Positions 9,327-17,798 are shown, counted from the stretch's first letter. The stretch: DNA of 64,000 nt from Kutzneria kofuensis (GCF_014203355.1 NZ_JACHIR010000001.1:5954038-6018037); one strand, 5' to 3'. Program-made: numbers and translations. The notes: generated from the sequence alone by a model not told the origin.

Positions 9327-11741
9327 TCAGCGGCTGACCGAAGTCTCCTCCGGCGGAATCCGCCGTGCGCCGGGATCGCCCCAGGCCACCACATCGGCCC
9401 GGGTGCGCAGGCCGAGCTTGGCACGGACGCGATGCAGCCGATAGGCCACCGTCCGCACGCTCACGCCCAACCTCGCGGCGATCTCGGGATTGGTGAGACC
9501 GGCCCTGACGAGGGCGGCGACCTCCTGCTCGTCGGCGTCCAGATCCTGGCCGGAGGAACCCGAAGGCGAAGCCCAGACCCCGTGCAGGGCGTAGGCCATG
9601 ACCTGGTCACGGGTGAGCCGCCCGACCTCCTCGGCGATGCGGTCGATCTCGTCGTCGTCGGGCACGCCCCAGTCGCCGAGGCTGCTCTCGACCTGACGGC
9701 GCCAGGCGGGCTCGGCATAGAGCCGGTCACCGCCGCGGATGTAGCGGGCGGCGCAGAAGAGGCGGATGGCGCGTTCCCCGTCCCCACGCCGGCCGGCGGC
9801 CATGGCGAGACCCTCCAGCGCGAACGGAACCTCCAGCCACGAAGCGGGTGCGTTGCGCAGGCTGTCGGCGAAGAACTCCTCGGCGGCGGCCAGGTTGTCG
9901 CGGCGCAGCGCGATGGTGCCGGCGGTGTGCAGCGCCAGGCTCATGCCGTGACAGACCGGCCCGGCCCGGAACCGGCGCAGCGCGGCGGTGATGAGCTCGT
10001 CGGCACGGTCCAGCTCGCCCTGCCAGTGCGCGGTCAACGCCAGCCGCTCCAGCATCATGGCGACGGCGGTCTCATCCCGTAGTCCCTCGGCCAGTTCCAA
10101 CGCCTCGGTGAAGCGCTCCTTGGCGTCGGCGAGCCGCTCGGTGGCCTGGCACACCGCGCCCATCGTGTACAGGGCGGCGATCAGCGGCACGGGGTCGCCG
10201 GTGGAGCGGGCGAGCGCCAGCGCCTCGGCGAGATGGGTGACGCCCTCCCGGGAATCGCCCTGCACGGTCGCCAGATAGCCGGCGTACGTCAGCAGCAGGC
10301 AGCGGTGCACGGGCCGGATCCGCACCCGGTCCAGAGCGGCCCGCAGCAGCTTGCGGCCCTCGGTGAGGAAGCCCCGCGGCATCCAGCAGCGGACGGTGGC
10401 CACGGTGAGCACCGCGTTGCGCTCGTCGTCGGCCGACGCGGTCCAGCGCACCGCCACCATCAAGTTGTCGATCAATCCCTCCAATCGGCGCTGCGCCGCC
10501 AGCGGGAACCACACGGGCTCCCGGACCAGCGGCTGGGCGAGCTCGGTCAGCCACCTCGTCAACCGGTCGTGCGTGGCGGCGCCGTCGTCGGAGGCGTCGA
10601 GACGTTCCCGCGCGTACAACCGGATGGACTCCAGCATCCGCAGCCTCGACGAGCCCGCCGCGGTGACCAGCGAGCCGGCCTGCAGCCGGAAGACCAGCTC
10701 GAACACCTGCTCCGGGCGGAACTCGTCGTCGGCGCAGACCGCGATCGCGGTGTCCAGGTCGAACGTACCGGCCAACACCGACAGCCGGCGGAAGACGACC
10801 TGCTCGTCCGGTCCGAGGAGCTGGTGGCTCCAGTCGATGGCCTGCCGAAGGCTGCGTTGACGTGCGGATCCAGTCCGGTTCGGCGTTGTCAACAGCTCGA
10901 GCCGGCCGGCCAGCCGGGCGTGGATCGCACCCACCGACAGCATCGGGATCCGGTGTGCGGCGAGCTCGATCGCCAGCGGGCTGCCGTCCAGTTCGGCGCA
11001 CACGGCCGCGATCTGCCCGACGGTGTCGTCGTCGAGCGCGAAGTCCTTGTCACGCTCACGCGCGCGGTCCACGAACAGCCGCACGGCGTCGCTGCGCATC
11101 GGATCGGACTCCCCGCTGGGCAGCGCCAGGCCGTCGACGGAGAACACCAGCTCGCCGGAGATGGCCAGCGCTTCCCGGCTCGTGGCCAGCACCCGCAGGC
11201 CACGGCACCGCCGCAGCGCGAGGTCGACGAACCGGGCGCTGGCGTCCACCAGGTGCTCGCAGTTGTCCAGCACGAGCAGCGTCCGGGTGCCGCGCAGCAC
11301 GTCGAGCAGGGCGTCGCTGATGGTCCGTCCCGGCAGTTCGCGCACGCCGAAGGCGCCGGCGATGACCTGGGTGATGCGGTCGCCGTCGTCGAGGGTGTCC
11401 AACTCGACCAGCACCGCCCGCTGCGGCAGCCGGCCGGCCACCTCGAGCGCGAGCCGGGTCTTGCCGACGCCGGCCGGCCCGACCAGCGTGATCAACCGGC
11501 GCTGCCCGAGCAGGTGGGTCAGCCGCTCGATCTCCGGGCGGCGGCCGACGAAGCTGTCCACCAACGCCGGCAACGCACCCGGGATGTCGGAGTTCACCGC
11601 GGACGGGATCGCGGCCCGCGTCGCCGATGTGGCCCGCCGGCGATAGGCCCGCTGGCGGCACGCGTTCGAGCAGTAGCGCACGCGTTGCTGGTCGGCGAGC
11701 CCCTTCCCGCAGACCGCGCAACTCCGCTCCGCCGACGCCAT
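9327..11741 (-). CDS. Large ATPase regulator: zinc-finger, NB-ARC-like ATPase, helical repeats, LuxR C-terminus
   Basis: About 804 residues from ATG 11741; an in-frame GTG at 11786 would add 15. N-terminus: Cys8, Cys11, Cys24, Cys28 (CAVC...CSNAC) as a likely zinc-binding knuckle. ATPase: Walker A GPAGVGKT (88-95), Walker B LLVLDNCEH, and the sensor block ATSREALAISGE. Then TPR-like helices, and a LuxR HTH at the end (GLTNPEIAARLGVSVRTVAYRLHRVRAKLG). These STAND-type regulators sum a signal through ATP binding and activate gene clusters. TAGCGT lies 8 bases before the ATG. Confidence 0.87.
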   Translation of the reverse strand: MASAERSCAVCGKGLADQQRVRYCSNACRQRAYRRRATSATRAAIPSAVNSDIPGALPALVDSFVGRRPEIERLTHLLGQRRLITLVGPAGVGKTRLALEVAGRLPQRAVLVELDTLDDGDRITQVIAGAFGVRELPGRTISDALLDVLRGTRTLLVLDNCEHLVDASARFVDLALRRCRGLRVLATSREALAISGELVFSVDGLALPSGESDPMRSDAVRLFVDRARERDKDFALDDDTVGQIAAVCAELDGSPLAIELAAHRIPMLSVGAIHARLAGRLELLTTPNRTGSARQRSLRQAIDWSHQLLGPDEQVVFRRLSVLAGTFDLDTAIAVCADDEFRPEQVFELVFRLQAGSLVTAAGSSRLRMLESIRLYARERLDASDDGAATHDRLTRWLTELAQPLVREPVWFPLAAQRRLEGLIDNLMVAVRWTASADDERNAVLTVATVRCWMPRGFLTEGRKLLRAALDRVRIRPVHRCLLLTYAGYLATVQGDSREGVTHLAEALALARSTGDPVPLIAALYTMGAVCQATERLADAKERFTEALELAEGLRDETAVAMMLERLALTAHWQGELDRADELITAALRRFRAGPVCHGMSLALHTAGTIALRRDNLAAAEEFFADSLRNAPASWLEVPFALEGLAMAAGRRGDGERAIRLFCAARYIRGGDRLYAEPAWRRQVESSLGDWGVPDDDEIDRIAEEVGRLTRDQVMAYALHGVWASPSGSSGQDLDADEQEVAALVRAGLTNPEIAARLGVSVRTVAYRLHRVRAKLGLRTRADVVAWGDPGARRIPPEETSVSR

Positions 11742-11941
11742 CGCAGTCACGCTAGCAGCAAGTGGACTGGGCAAATTGGTGGTCACCCGATCGGCCGGGC
11801 GACCCGCCGGCCGTATCCATCGACCACGGTTTTACGCCCGTTCGACGGCATCGATCGACACCCGGCCGGCAAGGCTGCGATTGGGCTTCAACGGCCGGCA
11901 CGCGGGGTGCGACGCGGACGATCTTGGCAGAATGTTCGCCC

Positions 11942-12616
11942 GTGACCGCTAGGACGCTCATCTGGACCCCCGTGCCGACCGCCAAGCTGCAGATGCGGCT
12001 GCACGAGGAGGGCGAGGGGCCGGCGGTGCTGGTCCCCGTGGGCTCCGGCACCGTGGTGCTGCCCGCGCCGGCGGCGCGCTTCCCGCGCGCGGTGGCGCTG
12101 GCGCGCACCTGCCTGCGCATCGGCGAGCGGGCGCTGGCCGTGCGCTGGGACGACAACGCCGTCACCGCGCACCCCATCTACGACAAGGCCCTGTACGGCT
12201 GGGCCTGGGGCGCCCACCGCGACGTGCTCAAGCTGCTGGAGGCGACGAACCCGCGCGGCGGGGTGGCGCGGATCCTGCTGCGCGGCATGTTCCTGGTCCA
12301 CAGCGACAAGCGCGACCAGCGCAGCCGGCACGACGCGGTGGCGCGCCGGTTCGGCGAGACACTGGACGCTGCCGACCAGGCGATGCTCGAACGCGTGCAG
12401 GACTGGCCGTCCGGCGGTCCGCAGGCGCTGGCGGCGCTGTTCACCGCCGCCGGCCGGGACGACGTGGCGCTGGTGGCGTCGCTGGTCGACGCCGGTCACG
12501 CCGACGCGTGGCTGGCCAAGCTGCCGTCCGACGCGAGCCGCAAGGCCGTGAAGGAGGCCCCGCTGAACACCGTGCTGCCGGTCGTGCCGGTCACGCAGGG
12601 GATGGCGCCGTCGTAA
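11942..12616 (+). CDS. Conserved-looking hypothetical cytoplasmic protein
   Basis: 224 residues, function not recognised. GTG 11942 was chosen because CAGAAT sits 8 bases upstream (leaderless pattern) and the coding bias starts there. No signal peptide or membrane segment. Features: a basic middle part (RGMFLVHSDKRDQRSRHD) and an alanine-rich helical C-terminal half ending in a hydrophobic VLPVVPV. It is divergent from the ATPase-LuxR gene and its end overlaps the convergent acyltransferase gene by 26 bases. Confidence 0.7.
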   Translation: MTARTLIWTPVPTAKLQMRLHEEGEGPAVLVPVGSGTVVLPAPAARFPRAVALARTCLRIGERALAVRWDDNAVTAHPIYDKALYGWAWGAHRDVLKLLEATNPRGGVARILLRGMFLVHSDKRDQRSRHDAVARRFGETLDAADQAMLERVQDWPSGGPQALAALFTAAGRDDVALVASLVDAGHADAWLAKLPSDASRKAVKEAPLNTVLPVVPVTQGMAPS

Positions 12617-13718
12617 CCCTCTTCTTGCGCCGGCCGCCGGCGATCAGCTTGCGGCCCGGCGTCTCGACGAACGTGAACAGCGCCCAGGACAGGCCGAGGC
12701 TCACGCCGAACATCGCCAGCACGACCACCAGCCCGGCCGGCGCGCTGAGCGAGATCGTGCCGGGCAGCAGCGTCTTCACGGCGCTGAGCACCATCACGTG
12801 CACCATGTAGAACGAGAACGACCACTCGCCGAGCCGTTCCATCACCGGCTGCCGCCACACCGAGTGGGTGCCGCGCAGGTCGGCCGTCGCGGCGGCCGGG
12901 ATGAGCAGGCTGAAGCCGAGCAGCGTGCAGAAGGTGTTGCCGAACGCGCCGGGCAGCGCGGGCACCACGAAGTAGCCGATCAGCGTCACGCCGAGGGCGA
13001 CGTCCAGGCCCGGGCCGTGCCACCGGCCCAGCATCACCAGCCGGGCCAGCGCGATGCCGAGGGTGAACTCGCCCAGCCGGGCCAGCGGGAAGAAGTAGAT
13101 CGGCCACGAGATCGGGTGCACCGTGACGGCGATCGGCACCGCGATCACCGCCAGCGCGCTGACCGCCGCGAACACCACCGCGCCGCGGGCCTGCAGGTGC
13201 CGGGCGAGCCGCCCGAACAGCGGAAACGACACGTAGAACAGCAGCTCGCAGACCAGTGACCAGCTGACCGGGTCCAGGCTCTGGTAGTACGCGTAGTCCG
13301 GCGACCACGAGTGCAGCAGCAGCACGTTCGTCACCAGCTGGCCGGCCGTCGGCACCATCTCCGAGCCGATGGTCAGCGCCAGCACCAGCGCGATCGCCAC
13401 GCAGACCAGGTGCACCGGGTAGATCCGGGCGACCCGGCGGCGCAGGAAGCCCAGCGCGGTGTCCTTCGGCCGGGACGACCACATCAGGACGAAGCCGGAG
13501 AGGATGAAGAAGAACGAGACGCCGGTGCCGCCGGCCTGGAACACCGTGGCCATCACGTTGGCGGCCGGGCCGGGGCCGAAGAAGCCGAAGTTGCGGACGT
13601 GCATGCCGAACACGAGGAAGGCGGCGACCCAGCGCAGGCCGGTCAGCGACGGCAGGCGGCCACCCAGCGACGCGGTCCCGGTGCTCGTGGATCGGCCAAC
13701 GGAGGCCAGCTGTGTCAC
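12591..13718 (-). CDS. Acyltransferase 3 family membrane protein (OafA/YrhL type)
   Basis: 375 residues with about ten hydrophobic segments. It carries the family signatures: an N-terminal helix with LTGLRWVAAFLVFGMHV (conserved Arg and His), FFILSGFVL, and RRVARIYPVH at the start of the third segment. Such enzymes O-acylate cell-surface sugars, peptidoglycan or secondary metabolites in the membrane. GTG 13718 follows a GAGGAAGG ribosome site. The C-terminus is basic (GGRRKKR). No glycosyltransferase is adjacent, so the target is unknown. Confidence 0.88.
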   Translation of the reverse strand: MTQLASVGRSTSTGTASLGGRLPSLTGLRWVAAFLVFGMHVRNFGFFGPGPAANVMATVFQAGGTGVSFFFILSGFVLMWSSRPKDTALGFLRRRVARIYPVHLVCVAIALVLALTIGSEMVPTAGQLVTNVLLLHSWSPDYAYYQSLDPVSWSLVCELLFYVSFPLFGRLARHLQARGAVVFAAVSALAVIAVPIAVTVHPISWPIYFFPLARLGEFTLGIALARLVMLGRWHGPGLDVALGVTLIGYFVVPALPGAFGNTFCTLLGFSLLIPAAATADLRGTHSVWRQPVMERLGEWSFSFYMVHVMVLSAVKTLLPGTISLSAPAGLVVVLAMFGVSLGLSWALFTFVETPGRKLIAGGRRKKRVTTAPSPA

Positions 13719-13770
13719 AGACCTTCCTCGCTAACGCTCGGAGCACGAAGGTCTGCGACCAAGGTCGCAG
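13718..13770. repeat. Overlapping inverted repeats upstream of the acyltransferase gene
   Basis: CAGACCTTC (13718-13726) pairs with GAAGGTCTG (13747-13755), and CTGCGACC (13753-13760) pairs with GGTCGCAG (13763-13770); the two structures share bases and are mutually exclusive. They overlap the start of the acyltransferase mRNA, so an operator or a folding switch are both possible. Confidence 0.4.
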
Positions 13771-13920
13771 TGTTGGATGGCTCCCTCGCAAGCTCGGTCA
13801 CAGTGCGTTCCTTCGACGGTCCGACGGCATCAGCAGCCGGCTACGGTACGACACCGGGCATAGCCCGTTAGACGGACGAGCCGCCCGAATGGTTGGTCTG
13901 CCGGGGAGAACACGCTCCGT

Positions 13921-13940
13921 ACCGTGATGTAGATCACGGT
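13921..13940. promoter_or_regulatory. CRP-type palindrome upstream of hisH
   Basis: ACCGTGATGTAGATCACGGT is a perfect 8-bp inverted repeat with the CRP/FNR-family core GTGA-N6-TCAC. Its centre lies 35.5 bases before the proposed leaderless start of hisH, overlapping the -35 region, a place more typical of repression. Confidence 0.55.
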
Positions 13941-13953
13941 GGAATCGGCCCTC

Positions 13954-13959
13954 TAAGCT
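13954..13959 (+). promoter_or_regulatory. Putative -10 (TAAGCT) for hisH, leaderless
   Basis: TAAGCT ends 6 bases before GTG 13966, which decides that start over the in-frame GTG at 13960. Confidence 0.45.
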
Positions 13960-13965
13960 GTGTTC

Positions 13966-14598
13966 GTGCCCCGTGTAGTCGTGCTGGATTATGGATCAGG
14001 CAACCTCCGCTCGGCCGAGCGCGCGCTGCGCCGCGTCGGCGCCGACGTCGAGGTGACCGCCGACCATCGGGCCGCGCTCGCCGCGGACGCCCTCGTGGTG
14101 CCCGGCGTCGGCGCGTACGCGGCCTGCATGACGGGCCTCAACGCCGTCCGGGGCGCCCGGATCATCGGCGAGCGGCTGGCCGGCGGCCGGCCGGTGCTGG
14201 GCATCTGCGTCGGCATGCAGATCCTCTTCGAGCGCGGCGTCGAGCACGGCATCGAGTCCGCCGGCTGCGGCGAGTGGCCGGGCACCGTCGAGCGACTGCA
14301 CGCGGAAGTGCTGCCGCACATGGGCTGGAACACCGTGCGCGCCGCCGAGGGCTCGGTGTTGTTCGACGGCCTCGACGACGACGCCCGGTTCTACTTCGTG
14401 CACTCCTACGGCGTGCGCAAGTGGGAGCTGGTGCCGGACAGCACGCTCAAGGCGCCGCTGGTGACGTGGGCCAACCACGGCGAGGACTTCGTCGCCGCCG
14501 TGGAGAACGGCGCGCTGTGCGCCACCCAGTTCCACCCGGAGAAGTCCGGCGACGCCGGCGCGCACCTGCTGGAGAACTGGCTCGCCAGCACGCGATAG
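13966..14598 (+). CDS. hisH: Imidazole glycerol phosphate synthase, glutaminase subunit
   Basis: 210 residues. Class I glutamine amidotransferase that feeds ammonia to HisF. The sequence starts [11 protein letters not shown]; the nucleophile Cys81 is in [11 protein letters not shown], and the His/Glu of the triad are in QFHPEKSG near the C-terminus. Its partner hisF is 3 kb downstream, separated by hisA and four accessory genes. A CRP-type palindrome and a leaderless -10 precede it, so this is the head of a second his transcription unit. Confidence 0.96.
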   Translation: MPRVVVLDYGSGNLRSAERALRRVGADVEVTADHRAALAADALVVPGVGAYAACMTGLNAVRGARIIGERLAGGRPVLGICVGMQILFERGVEHGIESAGCGEWPGTVERLHAEVLPHMGWNTVRAAEGSVLFDGLDDDARFYFVHSYGVRKWELVPDSTLKAPLVTWANHGEDFVAAVENGALCATQFHPEKSGDAGAHLLENWLASTR

Positions 14599-14601
14599 GG
14601 T
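14596..14601 (+). promoter_or_regulatory. Putative internal -10 (TAGGGT) for hisA, overlapping the hisH stop
   Basis: The TAG stop of hisH is the first half of TAGGGT, which ends 7 bases before the hisA GTG. Confidence 0.4.
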
Positions 14602-14608
14602 CCTGCCC

Positions 14609-15340
14609 GTGACGTTCTACCTGCTCCCCGCCGTCGACGTCGCCGACGGCAAGGCGGTGCGACTGGTCCAGGGCGAGGCCGGCACCGAGACCTCCTACGG
14701 CGACCCGCTGGAAGCCGCGCTCGCGTGGCAGAACGACGGCGCCGAGTGGATCCATCTCGTCGACCTCGACGCCGCGTTCGGCCGCGGTTCCAACCGTGAG
14801 CTGCTCGCCGGTGTCGTCGGCAAGCTCGACGTGAAGGTGGAGCTGTCCGGCGGCATCCGCGACGACGAGTCGCTCGCCGCCGCGCTGTCCACCGGCTGCA
14901 CCCGGGTCAACCTCGGCACCGCCGCGCTGGAGAACCCGCAGTGGTGCGCCAAGGCGATCGCCGAGCACGGCGACAAGGTGGCGGTCGGGCTGGACGTCCG
15001 GATCACCGAGCAGGGCCACCGGCTGGCCGCCCGGGGCTGGACCAGCGACGGCGGCGACCTGTGGGACGTGCTCGAGCGGCTGGACCGGGACGGCTGCTCC
15101 CGGTACGTGGTGACCGACGTGAGCAAGGACGGCACGCTGCGCGGCCCCAACCTGGAGCTGCTGCGCGCGGTCTGCGACCGGACGGACGCCCCCGTGATCG
15201 CGTCCGGCGGTGTGTCCAGTGTGGACGATCTGGTCGCGCTGTCGGGACTGGCCGCGGACGGCGTCGAGGGCGCGATCGTCGGCAAGGCCCTCTACGCCGG
15301 CGCGTTCACTCTCCCTGACGCTCTCGCAGCAGTTCGCTGA
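14609..15340 (+). CDS. priA: Phosphoribosyl isomerase A (HisA/TrpF dual function)
   Basis: 243 residues, TIM barrel. In actinobacteria this enzyme isomerises both ProFAR (histidine pathway, HisA) and phosphoribosyl anthranilate (tryptophan pathway, TrpF). Asp10 in LLPAVDV and Asp170 in VTDVSKDGT are the catalytic acid/base pair; ELSGGIRDD and IASGGVSS are phosphate loops. No trpF occurs among the trp genes in this window, which supports the dual role. Starts at GTG 14609, 10 bases after hisH. Its last 35 bases overlap the convergent Clp-N gene. Confidence 0.94.
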   Translation: MTFYLLPAVDVADGKAVRLVQGEAGTETSYGDPLEAALAWQNDGAEWIHLVDLDAAFGRGSNRELLAGVVGKLDVKVELSGGIRDDESLAAALSTGCTRVNLGTAALENPQWCAKAIAEHGDKVAVGLDVRITEQGHRLAARGWTSDGGDLWDVLERLDRDGCSRYVVTDVSKDGTLRGPNLELLRAVCDRTDAPVIASGGVSSVDDLVALSGLAADGVEGAIVGKALYAGAFTLPDALAAVR

Positions 15341-16022
15341 GCTTGGCCACGATGTAGCGCTCCAGTTCCTCGGTGTCGACGCCGAGGCCGGTGAGCACCT
15401 TCGCGCCGACGCCGTCGCCCTCGGCCAGCAGGCCCAGCAGCACGTGCTCGGTGCCGATGAAGTTGTGTTCGAGGCGCAGCGCCTCGCGCACGGCCAGCTC
15501 CAGCACCTTGCGCACCCGCGGCGTGAACGGGATGTGCCCGGTGACGGTCTCGCCTCCGGCCGGCGCCGCGACCTTCACCGCGGCGCGGACCTGCTCCTCG
15601 GTGATGCCCTGCGCGATCAGGGCTTGCGCGGCCAGGCCCTCCGGCAGTGAGATCAGCGCGATCAGCACGTGCTCGGTGCCGATGTAGCCGTGGCCGGCGG
15701 ACTGGGCCTCGGCCTGGGACTGGGCGACGACGCGCCGGGCGTAGTCGGTGAACCGGCTGAACGGGCCCCAGTCCATCGGCTCGTCCTTGGGCACGAAGCG
15801 TTTCTGCGCGGCCTGCTTGGTCACGCCCATGCTGCGACCGATGTCGGTCCAGGTGGCGCCGGCCCGGCGGGCCTGGTCGACGAAGTGCCCGACCAGGTGG
15901 TCGGACAGCTCGCCGAGGCGGTCCGCCTGCTGCACCGCCTCGGCCAGCCGGGCCAGCGGGTCGCCGTCCGGGTGCAGGGTGGCGACCAGGTTGATCATGT
16001 CGTCGAGTCGTGGCATCGTCAT
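15306..16022 (-). CDS. HTH / double Clp-N domain protein
   Basis: 238 residues. An N-terminal helical part carries a helix-turn-helix-like segment at 57-75 ([20 protein letters not shown]), followed by two Clp-N repeats (about 90-235) with the paired landmarks [14 protein letters not shown] and [14 protein letters not shown]. There is no ATPase domain, so it is not a Clp chaperone; it may bind Clp substrates or act as a stress-responsive regulator. ATG 16022 is 7 bases from a -10 within a promoter covered by twin palindromes, which suggests autoregulation. Alternative start ATG 16016. Confidence 0.88.
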   Translation of the reverse strand: MTMPRLDDMINLVATLHPDGDPLARLAEAVQQADRLGELSDHLVGHFVDQARRAGATWTDIGRSMGVTKQAAQKRFVPKDEPMDWGPFSRFTDYARRVVAQSQAEAQSAGHGYIGTEHVLIALISLPEGLAAQALIAQGITEEQVRAAVKVAAPAGGETVTGHIPFTPRVRKVLELAVREALRLEHNFIGTEHVLLGLLAEGDGVGAKVLTGLGVDTEELERYIVAKLSELLRERQGE

Positions 16023-16025
16023 GCC

Positions 16026-16071
16026 GTCAACGTTAGGTTGACTCCGGCCACGTTGTCAACCTTTGGTTGAC
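16026..16071 (-). promoter_or_regulatory. Promoter with two GTCAAC-N5-GTTGAC operators on its -35 and -10
   Basis: On the minus strand TTGACA (16059-16054), an 18-bp spacer and TAACGT (16035-16030) form the best promoter in the window, 7 bases before the Clp-N gene ATG. GTCAACCTTTGGTTGAC (16055-16071) covers the -35 and GTCAACGTTAGGTTGAC (16026-16042) covers the -10; centres are 29 bp apart. The upstream operator also contains the stop codon of the preceding gene. Confidence 0.75.
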
Positions 16072-16325
16072 GACTGGATCCAGTGGCCGGAGGCGCCGTG
16101 GGTGCGGTGCGCCGTGGCGTCCGCGATGACCAATGTCGCCGCCAGCAGAACGAGGTCCTTGAGCACGTACTGGCCCTCCAGTGTCGGCATGTGGTCGGGA
16201 CCGCTGAACAGTTCACCCGGCATGAGCGCCAGCGGCAGGAGAATGCCGACCGCCCACAGTCCCGTCGGGTAGATCGCCACGCGCAGCCCGATATTCGTGA
16301 TCAGCGACAGGCCACGCTCGGTCAC
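16056..16325 (-). CDS. Small membrane protein (DoxX/YkgB-like tail)
   Basis: 89 residues, GTG start. Two hydrophobic segments (about 14-34 and 48-68) and a short polar C-terminus. The segment YVLKDLVLLAATLVIAD resembles the last helix of DUF417/YkgB and DoxX-like inner-membrane proteins, but the protein is only half as long as those families, so it may be a reduced member. It lies just upstream of the Clp-N gene in the same direction; its stop codon is inside the upstream operator of that gene. Confidence 0.6.
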   Translation of the reverse strand: MTERGLSLITNIGLRVAIYPTGLWAVGILLPLALMPGELFSGPDHMPTLEGQYVLKDLVLLAATLVIADATAHRTHGASGHWIQSSTKG

Positions 16326-16439
16326 GGTAGGAGCCCCGAAACTTGGTATTCAGTCGTCTCCGGCGAGGGAACTGCCCGCTCGGACGGGGGATGGGAGATC
16401 ATGGCGTGGCAGGCTGCGGACAGACGTGAGGAGTTACCG

Positions 16440-17045
16440 GTGACTGCGTCGCCCCGGGGCTGGCACATGCCGCCCGAGTTCGATCACCCCCTGACGATTG
16501 CCGAGTATGAACGCCTGCCCGAAGACACCGAACACCGCTGGGAACTCCAGGAGGGCTCACTCGTGATGAGCCCGTCACCGCGGCCGCGCCACGCGCTGGC
16601 GGCGGCCGAGCTTCGCGGCCAGTTGAAGCCGCAGCTGCCCGCTGGCCTGTACGGGTTGCCGGACATCGACATCAACCTGGAGCTGTTCCCAGTGAACGGT
16701 CCAGGCCAGGTGCGTCGCCCGGATCTGGTTGTCGTGGACAAAGCGGCCTACGAACGGGCCGACGGAGAGGGCACGCTACTGCGAGCCTCCGAAGTGCGGC
16801 TGGTGGTTGAGGTTGTGTCGCCGGGATCGGTCCGTATGGACAATCTCACCAAACGTGGCGAATACGCCGACGCTGGTATTTCGCACTACTGGATCATCGA
16901 TGTGAACGAGCCCGTCTCGCTGGTCGAGTGCCATCTGGCCGGGGAGTTCGGATACCAGGACAACGGCGGCGTCACCGGTGTGTTCACCACGTCGGTGCCG
17001 TTCCCGGTGCGCATCGACCTGAACGCCCTGATCCGGCCCACGTAG
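16440..17045 (+). CDS. Uma2 family (DUF820) PD-(D/E)xK endonuclease-like protein
   Basis: 201 residues from GTG 16440, which has an ideal GAGGAG ribosome site 6 bases upstream; ATG 16401 would add 13 residues. Family landmarks: LTIAEYERLP, the WELQEGSLVMSPSP block, the active-site Asp in RRPDLVVVD, Glu in RLVVEVVSPGS and the Lys of LTKRGEYADAGI, and YWIIDV. Uma2 proteins have a restriction-endonuclease fold and are abundant in actinobacteria and cyanobacteria; the natural role is not known. Confidence 0.88.
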   Translation: MTASPRGWHMPPEFDHPLTIAEYERLPEDTEHRWELQEGSLVMSPSPRPRHALAAAELRGQLKPQLPAGLYGLPDIDINLELFPVNGPGQVRRPDLVVVDKAAYERADGEGTLLRASEVRLVVEVVSPGSVRMDNLTKRGEYADAGISHYWIIDVNEPVSLVECHLAGEFGYQDNGGVTGVFTTSVPFPVRIDLNALIRPT

Positions 17046-17048
17046 CCT
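17043..17048 (+). promoter_or_regulatory. Putative -10 (TAGCCT) overlapping the Uma2 stop
   Basis: The TAG stop of the Uma2 gene forms the first half of TAGCCT, 6 bases before the ATPase GTG. Confidence 0.4.
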
Positions 17049-17054
17049 GGGGGC

Positions 17055-17789
17055 GTGGCCGGCCTGTTCATCCGCCGTGTGCGGCTCGACGAGCCGTCGA
17101 CCGGGCGCTACCCCTTCACACTGCCGGTGGTGCGGTGGCTGTCCAAAGCGGACGGTATCGACCTCGGGGCCGGCGTCACGTTCCTGATCGGGGAGAACGG
17201 GGCCGGGAAGTCCACGCTGGTGGAGGCGATCGCGGTGGCGGCGGGCTTCAACCCGGAGGGCGGCAGCCAGGATTTCCGGTTCGCGACGCGGGCGACGGAA
17301 TCGTCGCTGGGGGACTACCTGACGCTGAGCCGGGGGATCGGAAAGCCCAGGACGGGTTTCTTCCTCAGGGCGGAGTCGTACTACAACGTGGCGACGGAGA
17401 TCGAGCGGCTGGGCCACGACTCGATCCAGCACTACGGCGGCCGCTCGCCGCACGAGCGGTCGCACGGAGAGTCCTTTCTGGACCTGGTGACGCACCGCTT
17501 CGGCCCGAACGGCCTGTACATCCTGGACGAGCCGGAGGCGGCGCTGTCGGTGCGGGGCTGCCTGGCCCTGGTGGCGAGGATGGCGGACCTGGTGGAGCAG
17601 GACTGCCAGCTGATCGTGGCGACCCACTCGCCGATCCTGCTGTCGCTGCCGGGGGCGGCGATCCTGGAGGTCGGGGAGGACGGCGCGGTCGAGCGGGTGG
17701 ACTTCGACACGGCGCTGCCGGTGCGGCTGACCCGCGAGTTCCTCGCCGACCCGGACCGCTACCTACGGCACCTGCTGGCGGGCCCGTAG
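17055..17789 (+). CDS. AAA family ATPase of ABC/SMC type (small, soluble)
   Basis: 244 residues. Walker A GENGAGKST (46-54), a signature-like SHGES, Walker B LYILDEPEAALS (about 153-164) and a switch histidine in ATHSPILL. No membrane segment and no coiled-coil insertion. Such single-domain ATPases (AAA_21-like) are often parts of toxin-antitoxin or defence modules or act alone. Here it follows the Uma2 nuclease-like gene by 9 bases with its own -10-like hexamer. A joint nuclease-ATPase function is possible but unproven. Confidence 0.85.
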   Translation: MAGLFIRRVRLDEPSTGRYPFTLPVVRWLSKADGIDLGAGVTFLIGENGAGKSTLVEAIAVAAGFNPEGGSQDFRFATRATESSLGDYLTLSRGIGKPRTGFFLRAESYYNVATEIERLGHDSIQHYGGRSPHERSHGESFLDLVTHRFGPNGLYILDEPEAALSVRGCLALVARMADLVEQDCQLIVATHSPILLSLPGAAILEVGEDGAVERVDFDTALPVRLTREFLADPDRYLRHLLAGP

Positions 17790-17792
17790 GCT
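17787..17792 (+). promoter_or_regulatory. Putative -10 (TAGGCT) for hisF, overlapping the ATPase stop
   Basis: TAGGCT begins with the TAG stop of the ATPase gene and ends 6 bases before the hisF ATG; the spacer GGGGGT is nearly the same as that before the ATPase gene. Confidence 0.45.
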
Positions 17793-17798
17793 GGGGGT

